Below are positions 1 through 10,149 of a DNA stretch of 64,000 bases, in pieces (the stretch's first letter is position 1; the number at the start of each line of letters is the position of its first letter). The position numbers and the translations under genes were made by a program. The DNA lies in assembly GCF_001865575.2 (NCBI RefSeq), contig NZ_CP017561.2, positions 3,038,001 through 3,102,000 on the forward strand, written 5' to 3'. The notes below the pieces were generated by a model, which was not told where the DNA came from, searched no databases, and worked only from the letters and a program-made list of their open reading frames with translations. The stretch is from Paraburkholderia sprentiae WSM5005 (GTDB lineage: Bacteria; Pseudomonadota; Gammaproteobacteria; Burkholderiales; Burkholderiaceae).

Positions 1-18
1 CCGTTTCGCATATGAGAA

Positions 19-49
19 GGCGGGCGGCATCGATAGGATGCCGCCCGCC
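19..49 (-). terminator. Perfect 13-bp hairpin downstream of gdhA
   Basis: Positions 19-31 and 37-49 are exact inverted complements around a 5-nt loop (gatag). The hairpin lies about 115 nt beyond the gdhA stop codon. On the minus strand it is followed by CTTCTCAT and not by a clear T-run, so it is at best a GC-rich terminator with a weak tail. It could also belong to a gene left of the window. The rest of 1-165 shows nothing else. Confidence 0.45.
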
Positions 50-165
50 GGTCAAACACGCCGTCTTGTGGACCGCGCTGATGCACAAAATGGCGGCGAT
101 TGTGCCTCCCGGCCCGCAAACCGGGCCGCGCAACCGCCGTTTGAAACAAGATAGGACAGAGTCGA

Positions 166-1488
166 TCAGGGATATAAGCCGCGCATCTCGCGCGCTTGCA
201 GAATCCGCTTACACGCGACGATGAACGCCGCGGTGCGCACCGACACGTTCTGCTCGCTCGACACCTGCCACACCGCCGCGAACGCTTCGCGCATCACACG
301 CTCGAGGCGCTCGTTGATCTCGTCCTCGGTCCAGAAGAAGCTCGAGAAGTCCTGCACCCATTCGAAATATGACACCGTCACACCGCCCGCGTTTGCGACC
401 ACGTCCGGAATCACCAGGATGCCGCGGTCGTGCAGGATGTCGTCGGCCGCCGTGGTGGTCGGGCCGTTCGCGCCCTCGACGATGATCTTCGTCCTGATCT
501 TGCCGGCGTTCTTTTCGGTGATCTGGTTTTCCAGCGCCGCCGGAATCAGAATGTCCGATTCGACCGTCCAGAACTCTTCGGTGGCGATCGCGTCGGCTTC
601 GGCAAAGCCGCCGACGCCGCCCGTCTTCGCGACGTGAGCGAGCAACGCGACCGCGTCGATGCCGGTGGACTTGTACAGCGAGCCGGTGTGGTCCTGCACC
701 GCGACAACCTTCGCGCCCGCTTCCTGGAACAGACGCGCGGCGATGCCGCCGACGTTGCCGAAGCCCTGCACCGCGATACGCGCGCCTTCGATGTCGAAGC
801 CGATGCGCCGAGCCGCTTCGCAGCCCACCACGAATACGCCGCGGCCGGTCGCCTCGCGACGGCCGAGCGAGCCGCCCAGCGTGATCGGCTTGCCAGTCAC
901 GACGCCGGTGGCCGTCTGGCCCTGATTCATCGAGTACGTGTCCATCATCCACGCCATGATCTGCTCGTTCGTGTTCACGTCCGGCGCGGGGATGTCGGTA
1001 TTCGGTCCGATGATGATGCCGATTTCGCTCGTATAGCGGCGCGTCACGCGCTCGAGCTCGCCGCGTGACAGCGTGCGAGGATCGACGCGGATGCCGCCCT
1101 TCGCGCCGCCGTACGGCACGTTCACCGCCGCGTTCTTCACCGACATCCACGCCGACAGCGCCATCACTTCGGAGAGCGTAACGTCCTGGTGATAACGCAC
1201 GCCGCCCTTGCCCGGACCGCGCGACACGTTGTGCTGCACGCGATAGCCCTCGAAGTGGGCGACCGTGCCGTTATCGAGTTCGATCGGCACATCCACGATC
1301 AGAATGCGCTTCGGGCGCTTCAGGGTTTCGAGCCAGCGCGACAGCGAACCGAGATACGGCGCGACCCGGTCGACCTGGCGCAGATAGTTGCCCCAGGGGC
1401 CGAGGTCTTCGCGATTGAGGTAGGAGGGAACGGACTGCAACGTTGAGGCGGCTTGAACCGATTCTGCGGCGTGTTGCTGGGATGACAT
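166..1488 (-). CDS. gdhA: Glutamate dehydrogenase
   Basis: A 440-residue Glu/Leu/Phe/Val dehydrogenase. It interconverts glutamate and 2-oxoglutarate plus ammonia in the cytoplasm with NAD(P). Visible features are the substrate-binding motif [10 protein letters not shown] with the catalytic Lys near residue 130, the IPAPDVNT stretch near 167, and a Rossmann GFGNVG at about 242-247. The length fits the hexameric bacterial enzymes. I chose the ATG at 1488 because GGAG lies 8 nt upstream; the frame stays open to 1548, but that would add 20 residues not typical of the family. It follows a LysR gene on the same strand, and a 23-bp inverted repeat lies in its upstream region. NAD versus NADP preference cannot be told from this reading. 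Confidence 0.95.
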   Translation of the reverse strand: MSSQQHAAESVQAASTLQSVPSYLNREDLGPWGNYLRQVDRVAPYLGSLSRWLETLKRPKRILIVDVPIELDNGTVAHFEGYRVQHNVSRGPGKGGVRYHQDVTLSEVMALSAWMSVKNAAVNVPYGGAKGGIRVDPRTLSRGELERVTRRYTSEIGIIIGPNTDIPAPDVNTNEQIMAWMMDTYSMNQGQTATGVVTGKPITLGGSLGRREATGRGVFVVGCEAARRIGFDIEGARIAVQGFGNVGGIAARLFQEAGAKVVAVQDHTGSLYKSTGIDAVALLAHVAKTGGVGGFAEADAIATEEFWTVESDILIPAALENQITEKNAGKIRTKIIVEGANGPTTTAADDILHDRGILVIPDVVANAGGVTVSYFEWVQDFSSFFWTEDEINERLERVMREAFAAVWQVSSEQNVSVRTAAFIVACKRILQAREMRGLYP

Positions 1489-1564
1489 GAACGCTCCGGC
1501 GTTTGATCGAATACGGGCATTGTGGAAAAACGCCGTATCGAAATCCAATGCCGTTTCCTTATCC

Positions 1565-1587
1565 CGTTATGTTTTTCTTGCATAACG
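1565..1587 (-). promoter_or_regulatory. Inverted repeat upstream of gdhA, candidate LysR operator
   Basis: CGTTATG, nine spacer bases, then CATAACG: perfect 7-bp arms containing a T-N11-A core. It sits 77-99 nt upstream of the gdhA start, in the 124-nt gap between the LysR gene and gdhA. LysR-type regulators commonly bind T-N11-A palindromes. That the neighbouring regulator binds here is inference. Confidence 0.5.
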
Positions 1588-1612
1588 TTCGGAAAGCTGC
1601 AAATTCGCGTCG

Positions 1613-2569
1613 TCAGGCGGCGCCCTGCCTGAGCTCCTCCGACACCACGTCCCATAACTGCCGCACGAGGATCTGGCGCGCGTCGTCGCTTTTCGCGGCG
1701 AGCTTGTCGCGATACAGGCGAATCTCCATGCTGAGCGTTAGCTGGCCTTCGGGCGTGCCCCGCGTCGCGCGATCGAGGCGGATCAGCCGGCCTTCGGCTA
1801 CCGCGTCTTCGACCGCGCTATGCGGCAGGAACGCGACGCCGTGACCGGCGAGCGCCATCGCCTTGAGCCCCTCGGCCATGTCGGTTTCGTAGAGCCGGTC
1901 CAGGTATAGGCGCTGCGGCGCGTTCGCGAGAATCACCTCGGTCATGCGCCCGAGGTACGCGTTCGGCGTGTACGACAGATACGGCGCGGGCGCATCGGCC
2001 GAGCCCGGCAGCGTATGGCGCGGCCTGCCCGCGCGGGCCGGCGCCGAGAACGGGCTGATCGGCTCGTGGCCGAGCGTCAGCATGTCGTAGCGTGCCGGGT
2101 CGAGCGCGACCGGGTGGCTCGGATGGTGATAGCCCATCATCAGATCGCAGCCGCCTTCCACCAGCGAGAGCGCCGCGTCATGCACGTTCAGCGCGCGCAG
2201 CCGGGTATGGATCGGGCCCATCTGCGCCTCGATGCGCTGCAGCCAGCGCGGAAAGTACGTCAGCGACAGCGTGTGCGGGACCGCGAATTCGATGGTCGCC
2301 TGCGGCGTCGCCGTGTGGCCGCGCAGCAACGCGCGCGCCTCGTGGAATTGCGACAGCATCGCGAGCGCCTGCTCGTTGAACACCTGACCGGCGGCCGTGA
2401 GCCGCGTCGGATAAACAGAACGATCGATCAGTTCCGTGCCGAGCCACGCTTCGAGCGCCTGGATGCGGCGCGAGAAGGCAGGCTGCGTGACGTGGCGCAA
2501 TTCGGCCGAGCGGCTGAAGCTACGCGTTTCCGCGAGCGAAATGAAGTCTTCGAGCCATTTCAGTTCCAT
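1613..2569 (-). CDS. LysR-family transcriptional regulator
   Basis: A 318-residue LysR-type regulator. Residues about 5-64 form the winged helix-turn-helix (SFSRSAELRHVTQPAFSRRIQ is the recognition region), and the remainder is the effector-binding domain. The N-terminal wording (ELKWLEDFISLAETRSFSRSA) resembles the HypT/YjiE branch, but this is by eye only. It lies upstream of gdhA in the same orientation and diverges from purB. An inverted repeat in front of gdhA makes gdhA a candidate target. The effector is unknown. The start is the ATG at 2569, directly before the conserved HTH. Confidence 0.88.
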   Translation of the reverse strand: MELKWLEDFISLAETRSFSRSAELRHVTQPAFSRRIQALEAWLGTELIDRSVYPTRLTAAGQVFNEQALAMLSQFHEARALLRGHTATPQATIEFAVPHTLSLTYFPRWLQRIEAQMGPIHTRLRALNVHDAALSLVEGGCDLMMGYHHPSHPVALDPARYDMLTLGHEPISPFSAPARAGRPRHTLPGSADAPAPYLSYTPNAYLGRMTEVILANAPQRLYLDRLYETDMAEGLKAMALAGHGVAFLPHSAVEDAVAEGRLIRLDRATRGTPEGQLTLSMEIRLYRDKLAAKSDDARQILVRQLWDVVSEELRQGAA

Positions 2570-2666
2570 GCGATTGCGCTTGCCGGCGAGAGGGAGGAAG
2601 TCTGCATTCTAGCGGCGCGAGGCGTGGCCGGCGCATCCGGGCGGCCGCCTCGGATCGCGGTGGTAA

Positions 2667-4121
<1,455 letters not shown>

Positions 4122-4145
4122 TCGGCTGGCCCAGTTTCAGCGCGC

Positions 4146-4176
4146 AAAAAAGCCGCTCCGGGGAGCGGCTTTTTTT
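4146..4176. terminator. Bidirectional intrinsic terminator between purB and gntK
   Basis: The stem AGCCGCTCC/GGAGCGGCT (4151-4170) is flanked by an A-run on the left and a T-run on the right. It can therefore end transcription of purB on the plus strand and of gntP-gntK on the minus strand. Confidence 0.9.
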
Positions 4177-4217
4177 TCGTCCCGCGGTCGAGGCCGGAAC
4201 GCGGAGAAATTAAAGCA

Positions 4218-4712
4218 TCAGCGCGCTTCGACCTGCGCGAGCACCTGGTCGACGATCTGTTCCGGCGTCAGCTCGATGCTGACCGTGACCGCCTCATCGT
4301 CACCGGGCTCCTCGAGCGTATCGAGCTGGCTTTGCAGCAGCGACGGATCGAAGAAATGCCCGGTGCGATGCCCGAGACGCTCGGCGAGCACCTCGCGCGA
4401 ACCCTTCAGGTAGACGAAGCACACGTCCTTGTCGCCGTCGCGCAGTACATCGCGATACGAGCGCTTCAGCGACGAGCACGTGAATACCGCCGTCTCGCCC
4501 GCCTTCTGCTTTTCCTCGATCGCCGCGCGGATCGTCTTCAGCCACGGCCAGCGGTCCTCGTCGGTGAGCGGGATGCCGTGGTGCATCTTCTCCTTGTTCG
4601 CCGCGCTATGGAACGCGTCGCCGTCGGTGAACGCGCAATGCAGGCGCTCGGCCAGCATTTCGCCAATCCTCGTCTTGCCGGCGCCCGACACGCCCATTGC
4701 GATCAGAATCAT
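4218..4712 (-). CDS. gntK: Gluconokinase
   Basis: A 164-residue gluconokinase that phosphorylates D-gluconate with ATP to 6-phosphogluconate, feeding the Entner-Doudoroff and pentose phosphate routes. The P-loop GVSGAGKT is at residues 7-14, followed by the family stretch DGDAFHSAANKEKMHHGIPLTDEDRWPWL near 31-56. The length is typical of GntK/IdnK. The ATG at 4712 has AAGGAG in front of it. It begins 10 nt after the stop of gntP and is almost certainly co-transcribed with it; edd and eda nearby process its product. Confidence 0.96.
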   Translation of the reverse strand: MILIAMGVSGAGKTRIGEMLAERLHCAFTDGDAFHSAANKEKMHHGIPLTDEDRWPWLKTIRAAIEEKQKAGETAVFTCSSLKRSYRDVLRDGDKDVCFVYLKGSREVLAERLGHRTGHFFDPSLLQSQLDTLEEPGDDEAVTVSIELTPEQIVDQVLAQVEAR

Positions 4713-4722
4713 TTGAAACTCC

Positions 4723-6126
4723 TTACAGGACCGCCGCGAGTGCGAAGGTCAGGCCCAGCCCCATCAGCGAGATGATGGTTTCGAGGAGCGACCACGTCTT
4801 GAAGGTCTGCCCCACCGTCATACCGAAATATTCCTTGATCAGCCAGAAGCCGCCGTCGTTCACGTGCGAGAAGATCAGCGAGCCCGAGCCGGTCGCGAGC
4901 ACCATCAGTTCCGGCTTCACCTGCACCGCGCCCGCAGCCGCGATCGGCGCGACGATGCCGCAGGCGGTCGTCATCGCGACGGTGGCCGAACCGGTCGCGA
5001 GACGGATCATCGCCGCGACGAGCCAGCCGAACAGCAGCGGCGAAAGATGCACCGCGGTCGCCACGTTGGTGATTTCCTTCGAAATGCCGCTATCCATCAG
5101 CACGCGGCCAAAACCGCCGCCCGCACCGACGATCAGTGTAATGCCGGCGATCGGCGCCAGACATTCGCCGCAGAACTTCTGGATCTGCTCGCGCGTAAAG
5201 CCGCGGCTCGCGCCGAAGGTCCAGAAGCTGACCAGCACGGCCGTCAGCAGAGCGACGTCGGTATTGCCGAAGAAGCGCAGCAGATCGTTCGGCACGGTCT
5301 TCGGCGCGAACACCAGGTCGGCCCAGCTGCCGACCAGCATCAGCACCACCGGCAACAGGATCGTCGCCAGCGTGATGCCGAAGCCCGGCAGTTCGCGCTT
5401 CGGTGCGGCGACCTTCGCGGCGTGACCACTTTGCACGCCGTTGGCGTCCTTGACGTCGCTACCCAGAAACTGCGCGGCCAGCGCATTTTCCGTCGGCAAC
5501 TGGATATGGCGGCTCACCAGCAGCGCGAACAGCGGACCGGCGACGATCGCGCACGGCACGCCGACGATCAGACCGTAGGCGATCGTCTTGCCGATATCCG
5601 CGTGATACGCCTGCACGGCCAGCAGCGCGGCCGGGTGCGGCGGAATCAGCCCGTGCACGACGGACAGACCCGCGACCATCGGCAGCCCGACCAGCAGCAG
5701 CGACTTGTTGGTGCGCCTGGCGACGTTGAACGCGATCGGAATCAGCAGCACGAAGCCGACTTCGAAGAACACCGGCAAGCCGACGATGATCGCTACGACC
5801 ATCATCGCCCAGTGAATGTGCTTCTCGCCGAACCAGTTGATCAGCGTGGTCGCGACGCGTTCGGCGCCGCCCGATTCGGCCATCATCTTGCCGAGCATCG
5901 TGCCGAGACCGACCACGACGGCAATGTGCCCCAGCGTGTTGCCGTTACCGGTTTCGAACGATTTGACGATGGTCTGCATCGGCATGCCGGCCACGAGGCC
6001 CAGCAGCAATGAGACGATGATCAGGACGAGAAACGGATAGACCTTTAAGCGCGTGATCATGAAGATCAGCAACGCGATCGCGATTAACGCGTAGACCAGC
6101 AGCATGCTGCCGTGGGCAGATTCCAT
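4723..6126 (-). CDS. gntP: Gluconate:H+ symporter, GntP family
   Basis: A 467-residue polytopic inner-membrane permease of the GntP family with about a dozen hydrophobic segments. Typical motifs are GLPMVAGLSVVHGLIPPHPA in the middle and GSATVAMTTACGIVAP near the C-terminus. It imports gluconate for the kinase encoded 10 nt downstream. The frame is open to 6210, but ATG 6126 is preceded by AAAGGAGAGG and starts the first membrane segment, so I chose it. Substrate is inferred from gntK and the ED cluster beside it; other sugar acids are possible for the family. Confidence 0.92.
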   Translation of the reverse strand: MESAHGSMLLVYALIAIALLIFMITRLKVYPFLVLIIVSLLLGLVAGMPMQTIVKSFETGNGNTLGHIAVVVGLGTMLGKMMAESGGAERVATTLINWFGEKHIHWAMMVVAIIVGLPVFFEVGFVLLIPIAFNVARRTNKSLLLVGLPMVAGLSVVHGLIPPHPAALLAVQAYHADIGKTIAYGLIVGVPCAIVAGPLFALLVSRHIQLPTENALAAQFLGSDVKDANGVQSGHAAKVAAPKRELPGFGITLATILLPVVLMLVGSWADLVFAPKTVPNDLLRFFGNTDVALLTAVLVSFWTFGASRGFTREQIQKFCGECLAPIAGITLIVGAGGGFGRVLMDSGISKEITNVATAVHLSPLLFGWLVAAMIRLATGSATVAMTTACGIVAPIAAAGAVQVKPELMVLATGSGSLIFSHVNDGGFWLIKEYFGMTVGQTFKTWSLLETIISLMGLGLTFALAAVL

Positions 6127-6287
6127 GAAGCCTCTCCTTTGGTTTATTGATTTCAGAGTGCGGATGCGGCCGCCACCTCGTCTCACGGCAACCTGCGCGA
6201 TGCCTGACAATCCGGCTAGCCGCGCGGACGCTGAATTTTACTGTCTGTTTCCCGAAAACGCGCGCAAGTCCAGCACGCATACCCAGT

Positions 6288-6344
6288 AAAAAAGGAGCCT
6301 CGGCGCGACAGCCTGATGCGGCTGTATCGACGAGACTCCTTTTA
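6288..6344 (-). terminator. Terminator of the edd-eda operon
   Basis: On the minus strand a two-part stem (outer arm with CTCCTTTT/AAAAGGAG and one mismatch, inner arm ACAGCC/GGCTGT) ends in six T residues, 34 nt past the eda stop codon. It is a compound intrinsic terminator that also insulates gntP, which begins 162 nt further on. Confidence 0.85.
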
Positions 6345-6377
6345 TCCGGTTAATTGACCGATACGCGCAAGCGGCGT

Positions 6378-7019
6378 TTAGTGCACGGGCGCCGCCAGTT
6401 GGCTCGCGGCGCGCGCGAGGCGCGTGACCTCGTCCCAGTTCTGCGCGGCGAGCGCGGACTTCGGCGTGAGCCACGAACCGCCGACGCAGACCACGTTCGG
6501 CAGCGACAGGAAATGCGGCGCGCTCTCCGCCGTAATGCCGCCGGTCGGGCAGAACTTCAGCGCGGGGAACGGCCCGTGGAACGCCTGCAACATCGGCACG
6601 CCGCCCGCCTGCTGAGCCGGGAAGAACTTGACGATCTCGTAGCCGAGTTCGAGCGCGAGGATGATGTCCGACGGCGTCATCACGCCGGGCAACAGCGGCA
6701 GACCCGCGTCCTGCGCGGCCTGGTGCATGTCCTTGGTCAGACCCGGCGACACGCCGAATTGCGCGCCCGCCTTCTTCGCTTGCGCGCAATGCTCGGGCTT
6801 CGTGATCGTGCCGACACCGACCACGATGTCGTCGGCGAGCTCGCACGCGCGCTCGATCGCGCCGAGACCCGCCGGCGTGCGCAGCGTGATTTCGAGCACC
6901 TTCACGCCGCCCGCGTGCAACGCACGCGACACGTGTTCGCCCTGTTCGACCGTTTCAAACGCGAGCACCGGAATCACCGGGCCGAGGCGCACGATATCGC
7001 TTACTGATTTTGACGTCAT
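6378..7019 (-). CDS. eda: KDPG aldolase (2-dehydro-3-deoxy-phosphogluconate aldolase)
   Basis: A 213-residue class I aldolase that splits 2-keto-3-deoxy-6-phosphogluconate into pyruvate and glyceraldehyde 3-phosphate, the last step of the Entner-Doudoroff pathway. The Schiff-base lysine is K131 in KFFPAQQAGG and the catalytic glutamate is E43 in EITLRT. The wording EITLRT separates it from the DgoA-type paralogue at 45868, which has EVPLNSP. It starts 2 nt after the edd stop, with its AAGGAG Shine-Dalgarno embedded in the last edd codons, so translation is likely coupled. Confidence 0.97.
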   Translation of the reverse strand: MTSKSVSDIVRLGPVIPVLAFETVEQGEHVSRALHAGGVKVLEITLRTPAGLGAIERACELADDIVVGVGTITKPEHCAQAKKAGAQFGVSPGLTKDMHQAAQDAGLPLLPGVMTPSDIILALELGYEIVKFFPAQQAGGVPMLQAFHGPFPALKFCPTGGITAESAPHFLSLPNVVCVGGSWLTPKSALAAQNWDEVTRLARAASQLAAPVH

Positions 7020-7021
7020 GG

Positions 7022-8974
7022 TCAGACTCCTTGTTTTTGCAGCGCCGCGCCGGCTTGCGCGGTGCTCGCGTGATGGTCGCTGTGTTGATGGCCGTGCTTG
7101 TGGTGGCTGCCGTGGCCGTGCTGACCGTCAGCCGCGCCGCCCTCGCCGACCAGCTTGCCGAACACCGATGCGCCCTGCTCCGCCGGCGCCGCCGCCGCAC
7201 GGAACACGCCGAACAGCTCGCGGCCGAAGCCGACTTCGTTATCAGCCTGATGCAGCGACTCCGCATGCGCACGCGCGGCCCATTCGGCCTCGTCGATCTC
7301 GACGTCGAGCACGCCGGCTTCGGCGTCGATCACCAGCATGTCGCCGCTGCGGATCTTGCCGATCGGGCCTTGCAGCAACGCTTCCGGCGACAGATGAATC
7401 ACCGCCGGCACCTTGCCCGACGCGCCCGACATGCGGCCGTCGGTCACCAGCGCGACGTGAAAACCCTGATCCTGCAACACGCCGAGCAGCGGCGTCAAAC
7501 GATGCAACTCGGGCATGCCGTTGGCACGCGCGCCCTGGAAGCGCACCACCGCGATGAAGTCGCGCTTGAGCTCGCCCTTGTCGAACGCTTCCTGCACCGC
7601 TTCCTGTGAATCGAACACGATGGCCGGCGCCTTCACCTTGCGATGCTGCGCCGCCACCGCCGAAATCTTGATCACGCCGCGGCCGAGCTTGCCCTGCATC
7701 AGACGCAGGCCGCCGTCCGGCTGGAACGGTTCCTTGATGCCGCGCAGCACCGCGGTGTCCGCGCTCGCCTCGACGCCCGCGACCCATTGCAGCTTGCCGT
7801 CGAGCAGCTTCGGCTCCTCGGTGTAGCGCTTCAGGCCCTTGCCCGCGACCGTGTTCACGTCTTCATGCAGCAGACCGCCTTCGAGCAGATTGCGCACGAG
7901 GAACGCGACGCCGCCCGCCGCGTGGAAGTGGTTCACGTCGGCCTTGCCGTTCGGATAGATCTTCGCGAGCAGCGGCACCGCTTGGGAGAGCGCATCGAAG
8001 TCGTCCCAGTCGATCACGATGCCGGCCGCGCGCGCGATCGCGACCAGATGCAGCGTGTGATTGGTCGAGCCGCCGGTGGCCAGCAGCGCGACGATGCCGT
8101 TGACGATCGCCCGTTCGTCGACCACATGGCCGATCGGCATGTAGTGGCCGCGCTCGACCGTCAGATCGAGCACGCGGCGCGCGGCCTGCGCGGTCAGCGC
8201 GTCGCGCAGCGGCGTATGCGGATGCACGAAGGCGGAGCCGGGCAGATGCAGACCCATCACTTCCATCAGCATCTGGTTGCTGTTCGCGGTGCCGTAGAAC
8301 GTGCAGGTGCCGTGGCTGTGATAGGCGGCCGCTTCCGCTTCGAGCAGCGCGTCGCGGCCGCACTGGCCGGTCGCGAACTGCTGGCGCGTCTTGGCTTTGT
8401 CGTCGTTCGACAGGCCGCTCGCCATCGGGCCGGCCGGCACGAAGATGGTCGGCAGGTGGCCGAACTGCAGCGCGCCGATCAGCAGGCCCGGCACGATCTT
8501 GTCGCAGATGCCGAGGCACAGCGCCGCGTCGAACATGTTGTGCGTGAGCGCGACGGCCGTGCTCATCGCGATCACTTCGCGCGAGAACAGCGACAGCTCC
8601 ATGCCCGCGTTGCCCTGCGTGACGCCGTCGCACATCGCCGGCACGCCGCCCGCGAATTGCGCGACGCCACCGTTTTCGCGTGCGGCCTGCTTGATGATGT
8701 CCGGGTAGTTTTTGTACGGCGCGTGCGCCGACAGCATCTCGTTGTACGACGACACAATGCCGATGTTCGGCTCGCGGATCTGCTTGATCACGAGCTTGTC
8801 GTTGCCTTCGAGGCCGGCGAAACCGTGAGCGAGATTCGCGCAGGACAACGCGCCGCGTGCAGGGAAGCGTCCCTGCGCATGCTGGATACGGGCCAGATAC
8901 GCTTCACGCGTGGGCCTGCTGCGCTCGATCACGCGTTGCGTGACCTTCAACAATTGCGAATGCGGGGAAACCAT
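7022..8974 (-). CDS. edd: 6-phosphogluconate dehydratase with His-rich C-terminal tail
   Basis: A 650-residue member of the IlvD/Edd family. It dehydrates 6-phosphogluconate to KDPG using an iron-sulfur cluster. Cluster-region motifs are CDGVTQG and CDKIVPG in the N-terminal half and [12 protein letters not shown] further on. E. coli Edd has about 603 residues; the excess here is largely a C-terminal extension containing [17 protein letters not shown] (nine His in 17 residues, coded at 7070-7120), which the catalytic fold does not need. I chose ATG 8974 because AAGGAG precedes it; the frame is open to 9010. It forms an operon with eda and its promoter carries a HexR-like operator. Confidence 0.95.
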   Translation of the reverse strand: MVSPHSQLLKVTQRVIERSRPTREAYLARIQHAQGRFPARGALSCANLAHGFAGLEGNDKLVIKQIREPNIGIVSSYNEMLSAHAPYKNYPDIIKQAARENGGVAQFAGGVPAMCDGVTQGNAGMELSLFSREVIAMSTAVALTHNMFDAALCLGICDKIVPGLLIGALQFGHLPTIFVPAGPMASGLSNDDKAKTRQQFATGQCGRDALLEAEAAAYHSHGTCTFYGTANSNQMLMEVMGLHLPGSAFVHPHTPLRDALTAQAARRVLDLTVERGHYMPIGHVVDERAIVNGIVALLATGGSTNHTLHLVAIARAAGIVIDWDDFDALSQAVPLLAKIYPNGKADVNHFHAAGGVAFLVRNLLEGGLLHEDVNTVAGKGLKRYTEEPKLLDGKLQWVAGVEASADTAVLRGIKEPFQPDGGLRLMQGKLGRGVIKISAVAAQHRKVKAPAIVFDSQEAVQEAFDKGELKRDFIAVVRFQGARANGMPELHRLTPLLGVLQDQGFHVALVTDGRMSGASGKVPAVIHLSPEALLQGPIGKIRSGDMLVIDAEAGVLDVEIDEAEWAARAHAESLHQADNEVGFGRELFGVFRAAAAPAEQGASVFGKLVGEGGAADGQHGHGSHHKHGHQHSDHHASTAQAGAALQKQGV

Positions 8975-9052
8975 CGGAGCTCCTTCGTCGCTGGGGGCGG
9001 GCGCATGCATGACGCCAGGCGGGTATTGCGGGTTGGGTTATCGAACGACGCC

Positions 9053-9081
9053 ATCTTAGTAGAAAAACTACACGCCAGCAA
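9053..9081 (-). promoter_or_regulatory. edd-eda promoter with HexR-type operator in the spacer
   Basis: On the minus strand TTGCTG (9076-9081) and TAAGAT (9053-9058) are separated by exactly 17 nt. The spacer holds most of TGTAGTTTTTCTACT (complement of 9058-9072), which matches 13 of 15 bases with the site in front of hexR. A repressor bound there would block RNA polymerase. HexR is known in proteobacteria to repress edd and to let go on binding KDPG; use of this site is inference. Confidence 0.6.
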
Positions 9082-9189
9082 CGATGAGTTCTGCTGCGGC
9101 GCCGCATCGCCTGGAGCGTCGAATCGCCCTACCGGCGGCGCTTCAACGCTTTGCATCGAAAACCCAGGGAATACACTTATGCACCGATA

Positions 9190-9204
9190 TGTAGTTTTTG
9201 TACC
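9190..9204 (+). promoter_or_regulatory. HexR-type operator upstream of hexR
   Basis: TGTAGTTTTTGTACC is a near-palindrome, almost identical to the complement of 9058-9072 in the edd promoter. It lies 6 nt upstream of the hexR -35 hexamer. The pairing suggests that HexR controls both its own gene and edd-eda. Confidence 0.6.
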
Positions 9205-9210
9205 TAGCTT

Positions 9211-9239
9211 TTGTGCGCCAACGACCAATCGGATATAGT
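9211..9239 (+). promoter_or_regulatory. hexR promoter
   Basis: TTGTGC (9211-9216) and TATAGT (9234-9239) are separated by 17 nt, about 33 nt before the preferred hexR start codon. The -10 matches the sigma-70 consensus at five of six positions and the -35 at three. Confidence 0.6.
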
Positions 9240-9272
9240 CCACACGTTCTTCAGCATAGTGCGAGTTTTCCG

Positions 9273-10118
9273 ATGATGCTGTCTCAAGTGGAAGAGATGC
9301 GCGACCAGTTGCGCCCGTCCGAGCGCAAGCTGGCCGATTACGTGATCGAGGCGCCGCGCGAGGTGCTCGATCTGTCGATGACCGAAGTCGCCGCGCGCGC
9401 GGGCGTGAGTCAGCCGACCATCGCGCGCTTCTGTCGCGCGCTCGGCTTTTCCGGCTTTCGTGAATTCAAGATCCGTCTCGCGCAGGGCATCGCCAGCGAA
9501 GTGCCCGCCGTCTATCGCGACGTGCGGCCCGACGAGCCGACGCCGGGCGTCGCCGCGAAAGTGCTCGACCGGACGATCGGCGCGCTGATTCAGGTGCGCA
9601 ACAATCTGTCGTCGGATAGCGTCGCGGCCGCGATCGACATACTCGCGCAGGCGAGGCGCATCGAGTTCTATGGCGCGGGCGGCTCGGGCATCGCCGCGCT
9701 CGACGTGCAGCACAAGTTCTTTCGCCTCGGCATGCCGAGCGTCGCGTATTCGGACCCGCATACGTTTCTGATGTCGGCCGCGTTGCTCGGGCCGGGGGAC
9801 GTGGTCGTCGCGATCTCCAATACGGGCCGCACGCGCGACATCATCGATGCCGCGAAGGCCGCGCTGAACGCGGGCGCCAAGGTGATCGCGATCACGCACG
9901 GCAACTCGCCGCTCGCGCGGCTCGCAACCGTGGGCCTGTTTGCGAACGTCGACGAAGACACCGACATTTTTTCGCCGATGACCTCGCGCGTATCGCATCT
10001 GGCGATCGGCGACATTCTGGCGGTCGGCGTCGCGCTGAGCCGCGGGCCCGAACTCGTGGAGAAGCTCGCGCAGACGAAGGAAGTGATTCACCGGCGGCGG
10101 GTGGATTCGCAGGGGTGA
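9273..10118 (+). CDS. hexR: HexR, RpiR-family repressor of central carbon genes
   Basis: A 281-residue RpiR-family regulator: an N-terminal HTH_6 domain (about residues 1-77, with SMTEVAARAGVSQPTIARFCRALGF as the helix-turn-helix) and a C-terminal SIS sugar-phosphate domain (about 125-250, with FYGAGGSGIAALD and ISNTGRTRDIIDAA). Known HexR proteins sense KDPG and regulate edd, eda, zwf and related genes. It diverges from edd-eda with matched operators between them, which supports the name. The frame is open from 9198, but the promoter at 9211-9239 rules that start out; ATG 9273 or 9276 is used. Confidence 0.9.
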   Translation: MMLSQVEEMRDQLRPSERKLADYVIEAPREVLDLSMTEVAARAGVSQPTIARFCRALGFSGFREFKIRLAQGIASEVPAVYRDVRPDEPTPGVAAKVLDRTIGALIQVRNNLSSDSVAAAIDILAQARRIEFYGAGGSGIAALDVQHKFFRLGMPSVAYSDPHTFLMSAALLGPGDVVVAISNTGRTRDIIDAAKAALNAGAKVIAITHGNSPLARLATVGLFANVDEDTDIFSPMTSRVSHLAIGDILAVGVALSRGPELVEKLAQTKEVIHRRRVDSQG

Positions 10119-10149
10119 TACGTGCGCCGCGCTGAACGGCGTCAGCGGC

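Noticed and set aside
9198..9272. Longer start for hexR
   Set aside because: The extra codons would overlap the promoter hexamers at 9211-9239, so the transcript would not include them.
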